NCBI GenBank assembly: GCA_029564115.1
Contig: JAKQQP010000063.1
Coordinates: 20,819 to 84,818, forward strand
Direction of reading: 5' to 3'
Origin: Candidatus Rifleibacteriota bacterium
GTDB taxonomy: Bacteria; Riflebacteria; Ozemobacteria; Ozemobacterales; Ozemobacteraceae
DNA: 64,000 nucleotides
In this document: positions 34,434-46,105 of the stretch, piece after piece
Numbering within the stretch: position 1 is the stretch's first letter
Layout of the letters: every line of letters begins with the position of its first letter
Translations under genes and position numbers: made by a program
Notes under the pieces: generated by a model
The model's database searches: none
Seen by the model: only the letters and a program-made list of their open reading frames with translations
Told to the model about the DNA's origin: nothing

Positions 34434-36422
34434 ATGGCCAGTAGCGGGCGCGAAATTCAAACTGACATAGCAAGGGCAACACGGCAGGAGTGGCTGCTTA
34501 CCAACGGTATTGGCGGGTTTGCCTCTTCCACTGTTCCCTGCATCAATACCCGCCGGTATCACGGGCTGCTGGTCGCGGCGCAACGCCCCCCCGTCGAGCG
34601 TCTGGTGCTGGTTTCTCGCCTTGAAGAAACACTGGTCATCGACCGCAGCGAATATTCACTCTCTACATGCGTGCATCATGAAGACATCAAAAACCCGGCA
34701 GGCTACCTGCACCTCGAGCGTTTCGAGCGCGACCCGCTGCCAACCTGGTATTACCAGATTCGCGACGTGATGTTGATCAAGACTGTAAGCATGGTTCAGG
34801 GCCAGAATACCACTCTTGTGACTTACAAACTTCTTGGCAACAACCGCAAAGTATCGTTGCGGGTGCGGCCGCATTTTTTGTTTCGCGATTTTCACGGCAA
34901 CATGTATGAAAACCCTGGCATGGAAAACTGTGCCGAAGTTTTTGCGCGACAGATGCGCATTCAGCCCTTCGCCAATGCCCCTGAACTGTTTATCAGATGG
35001 GATCGTGGCAAGTTTGTCGAAGATTTTCGCTGGCACAAGGATATTTTTCTACAGGCAGAAGAAGACCGCGGCCTGCCGGCTCTCGAAGATGATTTTTCAT
35101 GCGGTTTTCTTGAGGTCAGCCCCTTCAACGGCTCGGCTTCATTGATTTTTTCTGACAAGCCAATCAGCTCGTTCAACCCCATGGATCTGCGCAAGCGTGA
35201 AGAACAAAGGCTCGAAAGCATTGCCGGCGCACTCCATTCTTCAGACCCTTTACTGCAAAGACTTCTGCTGGCGGCAGACCAGTTTATCGTCGAACGTCAA
35301 AATACCGGCAGCCGCACCATTCTGGCCGGTTACCCCTGGTTTTCTGACTGGGGACGTGACAGTCTGATTGCGTTGCCCGGCCTGACTCTGGTCACCGGGC
35401 GCTTTGACGATGCCCGTTCAATTTTGCAGACTTTTGCCGGGGCTATTCAAAACGGCCTGGTTCCGAACTGTTTTGCAGACAGTGGCAGTGATGCAGCTTA
35501 TAACAGCGTCGATGCCTCACTGTGGTTCTTTATCGCGGCCTATAAATTCATTGAATACACCGACGATTACGATTTTGTGCGTGAGCATCTGTTCGAGGGC
35601 ATGACAGCGATAATCGAAGCTTTTCAGGGCGGCACCCGCTATGAAATAAAAATGGATCCTGAAGACGGCCTCATCAGTGCCGGCAGCCCTGACATTCAGC
35701 TGACCTGGATGGACGCAAAAGTGGATGGCTGGGTAGTTACGCCCCGTAACGGCAAAGCGGTCGAGGTAAACGCCCTGTGGTACAATGCTCTGAAGATTTA
35801 TGCAATTTTTCAGGAAAAATTTGAAGGTCATTCACGTGAAATAACCTCACTGGCCCGTAAAGTAAAAAGTTCGTTCCGAAAGTCTTTCTGGAACGAGCGC
35901 CGCAACTGTCTCTTTGACTTTATCAAAACAGATGGCAAGCCCGACGATTCATTCAGACCCAATCAGATTTTTGCCGTTTTTTTGCCCTTTGACCTGCTCG
36001 AGCACGCAGACGAGAAACTTATCGTCGATGCCGTTTTTGCCAGACTTTACACTTCGTATGGCTTGCGCAGCCTGGCGCCCGATGACGACCGCTACGAAGG
36101 CTTCTATGGCGGTGACCGGCTCAAGCGCGATGGCGCTTACCATCAGGGCACTGTCTGGGGTTTTCTGATCGGGCCTTTTATCAGCTCTTATCTCAAGGTC
36201 AACAATTTTTCGATGGAATCGCAGCTGCGGGCGTCGTTGATGATCGAGCCTTTCATCAAGCACTTGAACCGCGAGGGTTGCCTGGGCAGCATTTCTGAAA
36301 TTTTTGACGGCAATATGCCCCACAGCCCAAGAGGCTGCTTTGCCCAGGCCTGGAGTGTTGCAGAGTTACTCAGATGCTACATTGAAGATATCAAGGGGCA
36401 GAAGCCAACTCTGGTTATCTGA
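34434..36422 (+). CDS. glycogen debranching enzyme (amylo-alpha-1,6-glucosidase, archaeal type)
   Basis: A cytoplasmic enzyme that removes alpha-1,6 branches from glycogen (662 aa). The N-terminal domain begins EWLLTNGIGGFASSTVPCIN, followed by TRRYHGLLVAAQRPP. The C-terminal (alpha/alpha)6 barrel has the family motif PWFSDWGRDSLIALPGLTL, PDIQLTWMDAKVDG, and KRDGAYHQGTVWGFLIGPF near the end. This matches the GDE_C/GH133-like family found in archaea, cyanobacteria and Thermotoga, not GlgX. Its stop TGA overlaps the ATG of atpZ, so it heads the ATP synthase operon, which is unusual. Confidence 0.93.
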   Translation: MASSGREIQTDIARATRQEWLLTNGIGGFASSTVPCINTRRYHGLLVAAQRPPVERLVLVSRLEETLVIDRSEYSLSTCVHHEDIKNPAGYLHLERFERDPLPTWYYQIRDVMLIKTVSMVQGQNTTLVTYKLLGNNRKVSLRVRPHFLFRDFHGNMYENPGMENCAEVFARQMRIQPFANAPELFIRWDRGKFVEDFRWHKDIFLQAEEDRGLPALEDDFSCGFLEVSPFNGSASLIFSDKPISSFNPMDLRKREEQRLESIAGALHSSDPLLQRLLLAADQFIVERQNTGSRTILAGYPWFSDWGRDSLIALPGLTLVTGRFDDARSILQTFAGAIQNGLVPNCFADSGSDAAYNSVDASLWFFIAAYKFIEYTDDYDFVREHLFEGMTAIIEAFQGGTRYEIKMDPEDGLISAGSPDIQLTWMDAKVDGWVVTPRNGKAVEVNALWYNALKIYAIFQEKFEGHSREITSLARKVKSSFRKSFWNERRNCLFDFIKTDGKPDDSFRPNQIFAVFLPFDLLEHADEKLIVDAVFARLYTSYGLRSLAPDDDRYEGFYGGDRLKRDGAYHQGTVWGFLIGPFISSYLKVNNFSMESQLRASLMIEPFIKHLNREGCLGSISEIFDGNMPHSPRGCFAQAWSVAELLRCYIEDIKGQKPTLVI

Positions 36423-36697
36423 TGAAACCAACTCAAAAAACTGGTCTGGTCAGGCAGGCGGGTATGCTCGGCAATGTTTTGAGCACAGGTCTTACCGGAG
36501 GCGTCTGTCTTGCGTTGAGTCTTTTTTTTGGTTACAAGCTCGATCAACACTTTGGTGTTTCGCCATATGGGGTGCTGGGGGGCATTTTTCTCGGTCTGGC
36601 GGCAGCGCTGGTTCAGACCTGGAAACAGTTGAACGAAAGCATGGGTGCCTTCAAGCGTGAACAGAAACGAACTGAGAACAAAACTGCGCAGATGTGA
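36422..36697 (+). CDS. atpZ: ATP synthase accessory protein AtpZ-like
   Basis: A small inner-membrane protein (91 aa) with two helices (about 20-45 and 50-70). GYKLDQHFGVSPYGVLGGIFLG fits the AtpZ/AtpI family, thought to help assemble the c-ring or supply magnesium. The ATG overlaps the stop of the debranching enzyme (TGATG). It is the first ATP synthase gene in order Z-I-B-E-F-H-A-G-D-C. Confidence 0.85.
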   Translation: MKPTQKTGLVRQAGMLGNVLSTGLTGGVCLALSLFFGYKLDQHFGVSPYGVLGGIFLGLAAALVQTWKQLNESMGAFKREQKRTENKTAQM

Positions 36698-37052
36698 GCG
36701 TCTGGTAATGACTCTCGGCCTGGCAGCAATTGCCATTCTCGCTGTGATATGGCTGAAAACTGCCAGGTTTCATGTTTCTGCTCTTATCGGTTATCTGCTT
36801 GGCGGCCTCAGTTTTGTCGTTCTGGTCGAAGGCTTTGTGGCACTCGAGAAAGCGCCGGCCTGGTTCAATGTGCCAGCTCTGATCTTTTCAAACCTGAAAC
36901 TGCTTTTTCTGGCGCTGTTGGTCTATGTTCTGCATCGCCTCGGCTTTTCGGTTGCCGAAATGGTCATCGGCATTTTTGCCAGCCAGCTTGGTGTTCTTTT
37001 TTCGATAGCCATGGTGCTTTACTTAAATCACAAAAGTGCCGATAACAGGTAA
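36645..37052 (+). CDS. atpI: ATP synthase subunit I-like membrane protein
   Basis: A protein of about 135 aa with four predicted helices (TLGLAAIAILAVIWL, LIGYLLGGLSFVVLVEGF, LIFSNLKLLFLALLVYVL, AEMVIGIFASQLGVLFSIAMVLYL). Its position just before atpB is that of AtpI, the c-ring assembly factor. The start is uncertain: the GTG at 36645 overlaps atpZ by 53 bases, while the ATG at 36708 avoids overlap and gives 114 aa. The sequence itself is poorly conserved, so the assignment rests mainly on context. Confidence 0.7.
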   Translation: MPSSVNRNELRTKLRRCERLVMTLGLAAIAILAVIWLKTARFHVSALIGYLLGGLSFVVLVEGFVALEKAPAWFNVPALIFSNLKLLFLALLVYVLHRLGFSVAEMVIGIFASQLGVLFSIAMVLYLNHKSADNR

Positions 37053-37064
37053 TCAGGGTTTTAT

Positions 37065-37742
37065 ATGCATGCACTCGAACAAAAAATCTTCTATCTGTTC
37101 GCTTTTCTGCCTGTCTCACCGGGCGCGGTTCTGCCATGGCTGATTACCATTATCATTGCAGCGCCGTGCTGGTATTTTACCAGAAAATTGAGCGATGACG
37201 CCGGCAGCACCGGGCAGGCCACCCTCGAATACATCTTTGAAAGCCTTGAGAACCTGATGACGACCATTGTTGGCGAAAAACATGTGCGGCAGCTGATGCC
37301 TGTCCTTTCGACCATGTTCGTCTATGTTTTCGTGAGCAATGTTCTCGGTCTGGTGCCTGGCCTTAAATCACCAACCAGCCTGTTTTCAAACTGCCTGGGC
37401 ATGGCACTGATCGTCTTCGTATACACTTTCTATCTGGGCATAAAAACCCACGGGTTCGGCTACATCAAACACTTCACCGGCAATATCTGGTGGATGGCCC
37501 CTCTGATGCTGCCAATACATATCGTCGGCGAGCTGTCGCGCCCCATCAGCCTGACGCTGCGCCTCTTCGGCAACATCATGGGTGAAGACGTGGTAATACT
37601 GGTTTTGACGGTTGCGTTGTTCCCGCTCCTTGTGCCGCTACCGATGTATATGATGGCGATTTTTACCAGCCTGCTGCAGGCGCTGGTTTTTACAATTCTC
37701 ACCGGTGTGTATTTGTCTGGTGCCCTTTCAGAAGGTCACTGA
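37065..37742 (+). CDS. atpB: ATP synthase Fo subunit a
   Basis: The proton or sodium half-channel protein of the membrane sector (225 aa). The essential arginine is R166 in SLTLRLFGNIMGEDVV, preceded by GELSRPI. Five or six helices can be seen. VSNVLGLVPGLKSPT is the conserved mid-protein segment. It is followed 16 bases later by atpE. Confidence 0.96.
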   Translation: MHALEQKIFYLFAFLPVSPGAVLPWLITIIIAAPCWYFTRKLSDDAGSTGQATLEYIFESLENLMTTIVGEKHVRQLMPVLSTMFVYVFVSNVLGLVPGLKSPTSLFSNCLGMALIVFVYTFYLGIKTHGFGYIKHFTGNIWWMAPLMLPIHIVGELSRPISLTLRLFGNIMGEDVVILVLTVALFPLLVPLPMYMMAIFTSLLQALVFTILTGVYLSGALSEGH

Positions 37743-37758
37743 TCAACAGGAGGATATT

Positions 37759-38004
37759 ATGGATCCCAGTACAATAAATCATCTTGCCGAAATCATCTGC
37801 GCAAGCTTCTGCGTTGCCTTCGGCAGCGGCATAGCCGCCTACGCCCAGGGCAAAGTCGTCGCCCAGACCACCGACGCAATGGCCCGCCAACCTGAATTAG
37901 CCAACGATCTACGCTTTACCATGATCATCGGTCTGGCGATGATTGAATCGCTGGCGATCTACTGCCTGCTGGTGTCTCTCATTCTGTTGTTTGTAAAGTG
38001 GTAA
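37759..38004 (+). CDS. atpE: ATP synthase Fo subunit c, sodium-type ligand pattern
   Basis: The c-ring subunit (81 aa, two helices). The loop ARQPE (42-46) contacts F1. The ion-binding carboxylate is E63 in the second helix. Aligned through ARQPE without gaps to sodium-translocating c-subunits, the residues Q30, E63, S64 and Y68 coincide with their sodium ligands (Q, E, S and the supporting Y), which suggests sodium coupling; this is an inference. The start ATG at 37759 has an excellent CAGGAGG site. The glycine motif in helix 1 is reduced (FGSGIAAYAQG). Confidence 0.95.
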   Translation: MDPSTINHLAEIICASFCVAFGSGIAAYAQGKVVAQTTDAMARQPELANDLRFTMIIGLAMIESLAIYCLLVSLILLFVKW

Positions 38005-38019
38005 TCGAGGTCTGTTAAG

Positions 38020-38763
38020 ATGAACAAGGCAGTGATCTGGCGCAGGGAAACCATGAAAGCAGCGTTGCTGCTGATTCTGCTGTTGTCAGCCGCCGTCTTG
38101 CCCGGCGCCGAAAGTCACAACGGCTCTGTCGCAGAACAACCGGCAGTTGTGATGCAGGCAGATGAACAAAATGAAAGGGCTCACGGTGTTGCCACCGCGG
38201 TTGCGGAAAAAGACAAACCGAACGGACAGCACAGCGGTGCTGGACACGAACCCGGAATGTTCGACGTCGACCCCGTCATTCTTGTTTCTCAGACGATCAA
38301 CTTTTTCATACTGCTGTTTCTGCTCAAGCGTTTTCTCTTCGTGCCCATAGGCTGCATTATTGAGGAAAGGCGCCTTACACTGGGGCGTATCAGAATGCAG
38401 ACCGAGGCAGAGCATCAAAAGGCGCTCGAATTGAAACAGGAATACGAAAAACACATCGAAAACATTCAGGAAGAACTCTATCAGATCAGGCAGAACGCCA
38501 TTCTCGATGGTAACAACCGCCGCGACGAAATAATCGAAGAGGCCGGTAAAAAAGCCAAAGAAATTATCGAACAGGGCGAAATGGAAATCTTCATGGAGCG
38601 CCAGACTGCCTGGGCACGAATTCGCGAAGATGTTGTGCAGCTGACGATGATGGCCGCCGAAAAGGTTGTTGAAACTTCACTTGACGACGAACAGCACCGC
38701 AGGCTGATAGCTTCGACTATCGAGCGACTCTCTAACGATCTTCCCGACCAGGAAACTACCTGA
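38020..38763 (+). CDS. atpF: ATP synthase Fo subunit b with N-terminal signal peptide and extension
   Basis: The stator stalk subunit (247 aa; normal length about 160). It starts with a likely cleavable signal peptide (KAALLLILLLSAAVLPGAES, about 12-31) followed by about 50 hydrophilic, Gln/Glu/His-rich residues, and only then the usual membrane helix (VSQTINFFILLFLLKRFLF, about 88-106). The long charged helix of the stalk follows (about 110-240). GAGG lies 9 bases before the ATG, supporting the long form. Such extended b subunits occur in a few diderm groups. The TGA overlaps atpH. Confidence 0.9.
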   Translation: MNKAVIWRRETMKAALLLILLLSAAVLPGAESHNGSVAEQPAVVMQADEQNERAHGVATAVAEKDKPNGQHSGAGHEPGMFDVDPVILVSQTINFFILLFLLKRFLFVPIGCIIEERRLTLGRIRMQTEAEHQKALELKQEYEKHIENIQEELYQIRQNAILDGNNRRDEIIEEAGKKAKEIIEQGEMEIFMERQTAWARIREDVVQLTMMAAEKVVETSLDDEQHRRLIASTIERLSNDLPDQETT

Positions 38764-39353
38764 TGGACAAAAAAAAGAAAATCGTGACGAAAAGGTATGC
38801 CGAAGCCTTTTTTTCGACGATTATCGGCGGCGGCAAGCTTGAAGAGTCTTTCAAAGACTTTCAGGCGTTCTTTGCCTGTTACGTCGGGGTCGACGACCTC
38901 AGCAAAATTCTCAATCACCCGACCATTCACCCGAACCGAAAAATCGAAATGGTGCGACGGCTTTTCGGCAATCAGGCCGATCAGCTGGTAGTAGACTTTA
39001 TCTGCCTGCTGATCAGACGCGAGCGCATCCATCTGTTTACCGACATCGCCCTTGAGATCGAGCGTCTATACCGGCGCAAAAACGGTATACGCGGCATCAT
39101 CATCAAATCGGCGGTGCCACTGACAGAGCAGGAACGCAACCGGCTGCGCCAGGTGCTCACGAAAAAGTTCGGGCGCATCGAAATTCGCGAACAGGTCGAC
39201 CACGACGTGCTTGGTGGCCTGGTGATACAGTTTGGCGACCAGGTCATCGACGAGTCGGTAAAATCTCGTCTCAAGCAGTTGCGAGAACTGATGATCAGAG
39301 TTGATAACGAATGGCTGATGACATTGATCAACCAGCCAAGTCTGGCATTATAG
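38763..39353 (+). CDS. atpH: ATP synthase F1 subunit delta
   Basis: The stator cap (196 aa) that joins subunit b to the alpha3beta3 head. It has the typical N-terminal helical domain (RYAEAFFSTI) and a C-terminal domain with DHDVLGGLVIQFGDQVIDESVKSRL. It starts at the last base of atpF (TGATG). A ribosome site GGGAG for atpA follows its stop. Confidence 0.95.
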   Translation: MDKKKKIVTKRYAEAFFSTIIGGGKLEESFKDFQAFFACYVGVDDLSKILNHPTIHPNRKIEMVRRLFGNQADQLVVDFICLLIRRERIHLFTDIALEIERLYRRKNGIRGIIIKSAVPLTEQERNRLRQVLTKKFGRIEIREQVDHDVLGGLVIQFGDQVIDESVKSRLKQLRELMIRVDNEWLMTLINQPSLAL

Positions 39354-39371
39354 AAACCCGGGAGAAATGGC

Positions 39372-40990
39372 ATGAGTATCAGGTCGGACGAGATCATCGC
39401 CGTTCTGCAACGCGAAATAGAAAACTTCTCGACAGAACTTAAAACCGTTGAAGCTGGTGTCGTCATGCAGGTAGGCGACGGCGTGGCACGAGTTCATGGT
39501 CTGCCTAAAGCAATGGCCGGCGATCTCGTCGAGTTCGCCAACGGCGTCAAAGGTTACGTTCTCAACCTCGAAGAAGACAGCGTCGGCTGCCTGATCTTCG
39601 GCTCAGACGAAGGTATACACGAAGGCGATCTGGTCAAAGATACCGAACAGATTCTTTCGGTGCCGGTCGGAAAATCGCTGCTTGGCCGCGTAGTAGACCC
39701 GCTTGGGCAGCCAATAGATGGCGAGGGGCCGATTTTGCCTGAATCACACCGGACCATAGAAAACGACGCCCCCAACATTGTGCAGCGTCAGCCAGTCTGC
39801 GAGCCTCTGCAAACTGGCATACAGGCTATCGACGCCCTGATTCCCATCGGCCGCGGGCAGCGTGAACTGATCATAGGTGACCGGCAGACCGGCAAAACCA
39901 CCATCGCCATCGACACCATCATCAACCAGAAAGACACCGGCGTCATCTGTATCTACGTTGCCATTGGCCAAAAAATGTCGACCATCACCCAGATCGTCGA
40001 AACTCTTAAAAGTCACAAAGCGCTCGACCACACTATTGTTGTCGCGGCCTCCGCTTCGGAGCCGGCGCCGATGCAATTTATCGCCCCGTTCAGCGGCTGC
40101 GCCATGGGCGAATACTTTCGCGACAAAGGGCATCATGTGCTCTGCGTCTATGACGACCTCAGCAAGCATGCCGCAGCTTACCGCCAGGTATCGCTGCTGC
40201 TTCGCCGACCACCCGGGCGCGAAGCTTACCCCGCTGACATTTTTTATCTGCATGCCCGCCTGCTCGAACGCGCCGCCCGTCTGGCCGACGTTTTGAATGG
40301 CGGCTCGCTCACCGCTCTGCCGATCATCGAGACCCAGGCCGGTGATGCCTCGGCTTATATTCCCACCAATGTCATATCGATCACCGACGGGCAGATCGTG
40401 CTCGAGTCGAACCTCTTCAATATGGGCATCAGACCGGCCATCAACGCCGGGCTCTCAGTTTCACGCGTGGGCGGCAGCGCCCAGGTCAAGGGCATGAAAA
40501 AAGTTGCAGGCCCACTGCGCCTTGAACTGGCGCAATTCAGAGAGCTGGCCGCCTTTTCGCAGTTCTCGAAAGATCTCGATCGAGCAACCCAGGAACAGCT
40601 TGGGCGCGGCGAGCGCCTGGTAGAACTGCTCAAACAGCCGCAGCATGTTCCGATGCCCGTAGAAGATCAGATTGTTACCATTCTGGCAGCCACCAAAGGC
40701 TTTACAGATACTTTGCAAAAAATTGAAGTGGTCAGATTCAAAAAATTTCTACTGAAATATCTGCACCAGAAACACCCCGAAGTCATGCACAACTTCAGGG
40801 CAAAGCCAGACCTGACAGCCGAAGTCGAAGAACGCTTCGTCGAACTGATCGAATATTTTCTCAACAACGTCTATATGCTGCAATATCACCCCGAGCGCTA
40901 TCAGGCCGAGAAAGAGCGGCGTGAAGCCGAAGAACGACAGCTCGCGGCTGAAAAAGCCGAAGAAGCGAAAAAGCGGCGAAAGGCACACTA

Positions 40991-40991
<1 letters not shown>
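39372..40991 (+). CDS. atpA: ATP synthase F1 subunit alpha
   Basis: A non-catalytic nucleotide-binding subunit of the F1 head (539 aa). The P-loop is GDRQTGKTT (about 169-177), and the segments [13 protein letters not shown] and [15 protein letters not shown] are typical. The C-terminus has an extra charged tail of about 25 residues ([19 protein letters not shown]) not found in most homologues. Its stop TAA shares the A of the atpG ATG. Confidence 0.97.
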
Positions 40992-43657
<2,666 letters not shown>

Positions 43658-43672
<15 letters not shown>

Positions 43673-43852
43673 CGGATAGCGGATAGTGGTTAGTGGTCAG
43701 TGGTCAGTGGTCAGTGGCCAGTGGCCAGTGGCCAGTGGCCAGAAAGCTGACCGGGGAATGATACTGTCACTGCGTTTTTTTGTCATTGCAAAGGGTAAGC
43801 CCTGAAGCAGCCTTGTGCAGGCAGCCATCGCTTCGCTGCGCCCGTAATGACA
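43658..43852. repeat. composite repeat copy 3, full form
   Basis: Twelve heptamers (4 GCGGATA, 1 GTGGTTA, 3 GTGGTCA, 4 GTGGCCA; 43658-43741) run into GAAAGCTGACCGGGGAAT. A T7 run and then a core inverted repeat follow: TGTCATTGCAAAGGG (43781-) to GTAATGACA (43844-43852), with AGGG...CCCT as an inner hairpin. It fills the space between atpC and the GH13 gene. The stepwise change of the heptamers along the array suggests growth by slippage. Confidence 0.85.
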
Positions 43853-43876
43853 TACAGTGCCTGTTACGCTTATAAT
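43847..43876 (+). promoter_or_regulatory. promoter of the GH13 gene, -35 box inside the repeat end
   Basis: ATGACA (43847-43852), the last bases of repeat copy 3, and TATAAT (43871-43876), an exact consensus, are 18 bases apart. The GH13 start is 50 bases downstream with AAGGAG before it. Confidence 0.6.
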
Positions 43877-43926
43877 TACAGCCGCCTGCAGTTGTCAGCT
43901 CGGCAGCAGAGAACAAGGAGAAAATA

Positions 43927-45360
43927 ATGAATAACGACAGTTGTTTTTACCGTTTTGCAGGAAATCTGGTGACAGGAACTGCCATGCCAGCGGAGCAGCG
44001 CGGCAAAATCTATGCTGACGTGCCTCTGAACTTTTTTGCAAACGTTGACGATTTAAAGAACTATGTCAAACAGCTCAAAGAGCTGGGTGTCAACGTGCTG
44101 CTGATTCTGCCGCATTTTCTGCCAAGCTTTTCGGCTTACGTGGTCAAAGACTACGAGCGCCCCTGTGAACTGTTTGGCACCTGGGAAAAATTTGCCGAAT
44201 TCATGCTTTTTGTTAAAGAACAGGGCATGGACCGCATGATCGATATTCCGTTCAACCATGCTGACTGGCACGCCAACCATCTCAAACGTGAATGGTTCAA
44301 AAACCACGAAAACGGTGGAAGCGAAGCAGGCGCCGACGATGAAGACGCTGATCGCAACCGGGTTCGCGTCAACTGGGGCGCTTTCGAACTTGATAATTCG
44401 AACCCTGAACTGCAGAATTACTGGCTCGAAAAAGTCATTTACCCGCACGTCGAAAAAATGCACGTTAATGCTATTCGCATAGATGCAGCCTGGGGGCTCG
44501 ACTCCAACGGTTTGAAGCGTCTGATCAGCGAAACACGCCGGCACTTCGGCCATGTCTGGTTCCTTGCCGAAAACCTCGGTATGGCTAAACTGATAAAACT
44601 CGCCAGATCAGGAATCGAAGCAGGCGCCGACCGTTTTTTCAACAATATGTACTGGTACAGCGGTGGGCTGTATATTCCTACCGATATTTATACGCTCTAC
44701 AAAAGGTCGAGGGGGCTGCCGACCTGCACCATCTTCAGCAGCCACGACACCCTCATGCCGGCCATGAAGGCATATTCCCGCCACCGCAGCAAAGATATCA
44801 GAGGGTTGAACGACAAAGCCATAGTGCGCCAATTCGTCGAGCGTGAAAACATTCGTTCGCTGCAGCAACTGTCTGAAAACGACCGCGCCGCCGTCATCGG
44901 ACACATGAAACTCGACTTCGCCCTGGCAGCACTGATGAGTTCTGATATAATGTTTGCCGCCGGCTCAGAAAAGTGTCTGTTCGAGCGCATCGACGTTTTG
45001 CGGTCAGGGCCGGCCGAATTCTCGCGAGGTATTGCTTCAGACCTGCCCGAATTCATGCAAAAAATTCTGCAGATTAAAGCTTCTGAACCTGCCTTCAATG
45101 TCGAAGGCACCGTGATTCCATTCGGCTATTGGCAACCAGATCAGACCGGCATCAGGGGCTATGTTAAATCGACCTCTGCCGGGCAGCACGTTCTCGTTGC
45201 CGCGAATAGCGCCGAAAGACCTCTGGCATGCCGGGTTCCCAAACGCATGCAACAGAAAACATCGAGTCGGGTGCATGTTGCGGGCGGGTATTTAGAGCAC
45301 GGGCAGCTGCCCGAAAACATCGAGCTTGCGGCCGGGCAGCTGGCGATAATTACAGCCTGA
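43927..45360 (+). CDS. GH13 (alpha-amylase family) glycoside hydrolase or glucanotransferase
   Basis: A cytoplasmic enzyme without a signal peptide (477 aa). The catalytic triad of the family is complete: nucleophile D186 in AIRIDAAWG, acid/base E215 in WFLAENLG and transition-state D274 in FSSHDT. Region I is DIPFNH (106-111). The barrel is followed by a short C-terminal beta domain (about 390-477). The subfamily is uncertain; the wide spacing and short length differ from secreted amylases and recall intracellular maltosidases or maltosyltransferases. Located after the ATP synthase genes, with a debranching enzyme ahead of them, it probably acts on glycogen or maltodextrin. Confidence 0.88.
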   Translation: MNNDSCFYRFAGNLVTGTAMPAEQRGKIYADVPLNFFANVDDLKNYVKQLKELGVNVLLILPHFLPSFSAYVVKDYERPCELFGTWEKFAEFMLFVKEQGMDRMIDIPFNHADWHANHLKREWFKNHENGGSEAGADDEDADRNRVRVNWGAFELDNSNPELQNYWLEKVIYPHVEKMHVNAIRIDAAWGLDSNGLKRLISETRRHFGHVWFLAENLGMAKLIKLARSGIEAGADRFFNNMYWYSGGLYIPTDIYTLYKRSRGLPTCTIFSSHDTLMPAMKAYSRHRSKDIRGLNDKAIVRQFVERENIRSLQQLSENDRAAVIGHMKLDFALAALMSSDIMFAAGSEKCLFERIDVLRSGPAEFSRGIASDLPEFMQKILQIKASEPAFNVEGTVIPFGYWQPDQTGIRGYVKSTSAGQHVLVAANSAERPLACRVPKRMQQKTSSRVHVAGGYLEHGQLPENIELAAGQLAIITA

Positions 45361-45374
45361 AGGAGGAACGAAAC

Positions 45375-45770
45375 TTGCTGTTCGAAGAAAGCGTCAGAAC
45401 CCCCAGACAACATGCCATGATCGATGTGACGTCGATCGTGCGCCGGGCTATCAGCAAAGCCGGAATGACAGAGGGACATATTGTCGTTTCGGTGCCGCAT
45501 ACCACTGCGGCATTGACGGTCAATGAAAATGCCGACCCAGACGTGGTTACCGACCTGCTGCGCCGGCTCGAACAGCTGGTGCCGACTCATGACCCTGCTG
45601 ACCGTCACAGCGAAGGCAATAGCGCCGCCCACCTCAAATCAAGTCTGCTGGGCACCTGCCACACTTTTATCGTCTCGAAGGGAGAGCCCGTTCTCGGCAC
45701 CTGGCAGGGTATCTACCTCTGCGAATTCGATGGCCCACGTACCCGCAAACTGATCATTAGCATTAAATAG
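45375..45770 (+). CDS. yjbQ: YjbQ family protein (UPF0047)
   Basis: A small cytoplasmic protein (131 aa) of the UPF0047 family, which shows weak thiamine-phosphate synthase activity in some members. Motifs are VVSVPHTTAALTVNENADPDV, HRHSEGNSAAHLKSSLLG (as DRHSEGNSAAHLK here) and GTWQGIYLCEFDGPR. I chose a TTG start at 45375 because GGAGG (45362-45366) is 8 bases upstream and directly follows the GH13 stop. The stop TAG is also the first bases of the heptamer array of copy 4. Confidence 0.92.
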   Translation: MLFEESVRTPRQHAMIDVTSIVRRAISKAGMTEGHIVVSVPHTTAALTVNENADPDVVTDLLRRLEQLVPTHDPADRHSEGNSAAHLKSSLLGTCHTFIVSKGEPVLGTWQGIYLCEFDGPRTRKLIISIK

Positions 45771-45933
45771 TGGGTAGTGGCTAGTGGTCTGTCAATATTG
45801 AATGCATGTTTAAAAATTGTCGTTGCGAGGAGCGTAGCGACGAAGCGGTATGCCGCAGGCATAAGCGAACTCTGAGCTGATCTCTCTGCCGATGGGATTG
45901 CCGCGTCGGGCTGGCGCCCTCCTCGCAATGACA
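45768..45933. repeat. composite repeat copy 4
   Basis: Three heptamers (TAGTGGG, TAGTGGC, TAGTGGT; 45768-45788) are followed by CTGTCAATATTGAAT and a core with 13-bp ends (TGTCGTTGCGAGG at 45818-45830 and CCTCGCAATGACA at 45921-45933, one mismatch). An inner palindrome, GCGGTATGCCGC, lies within. The 335-base gap 45771-46105 consists almost wholly of this copy and the next. Confidence 0.85.
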
Positions 45934-45966
45934 GCAAACCACATACTCAAGCGTGACAAAAGACTG

Positions 45967-46104
45967 GTGGTCTGTCAATATTGAATATGTCTAAAAATTG
46001 TCATTGCGAGGAGCGTAGCGAAGAAGCGGTATGCCGCAGGCACAAGCGAACTCTGAGCTGATCTCAATCTTCGTGAGACTGCTTCGCATTCGCTCGCAGT
46101 GACA
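45967..46104. repeat. composite repeat copy 5, tandem duplicate of copy 4
   Basis: The sequence GTGGTCTGTCAATATTGAAT starts again at 45967, 183 bases after the first. The core runs from TGTCATTGCGAGG (45999) to GCAGTGACA (46104). About 100 bases match copy 4 almost exactly, then the two diverge. The uridine-kinase-like gene ends 1 base after it. Confidence 0.85.
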
Positions 46105-46105
46105 A

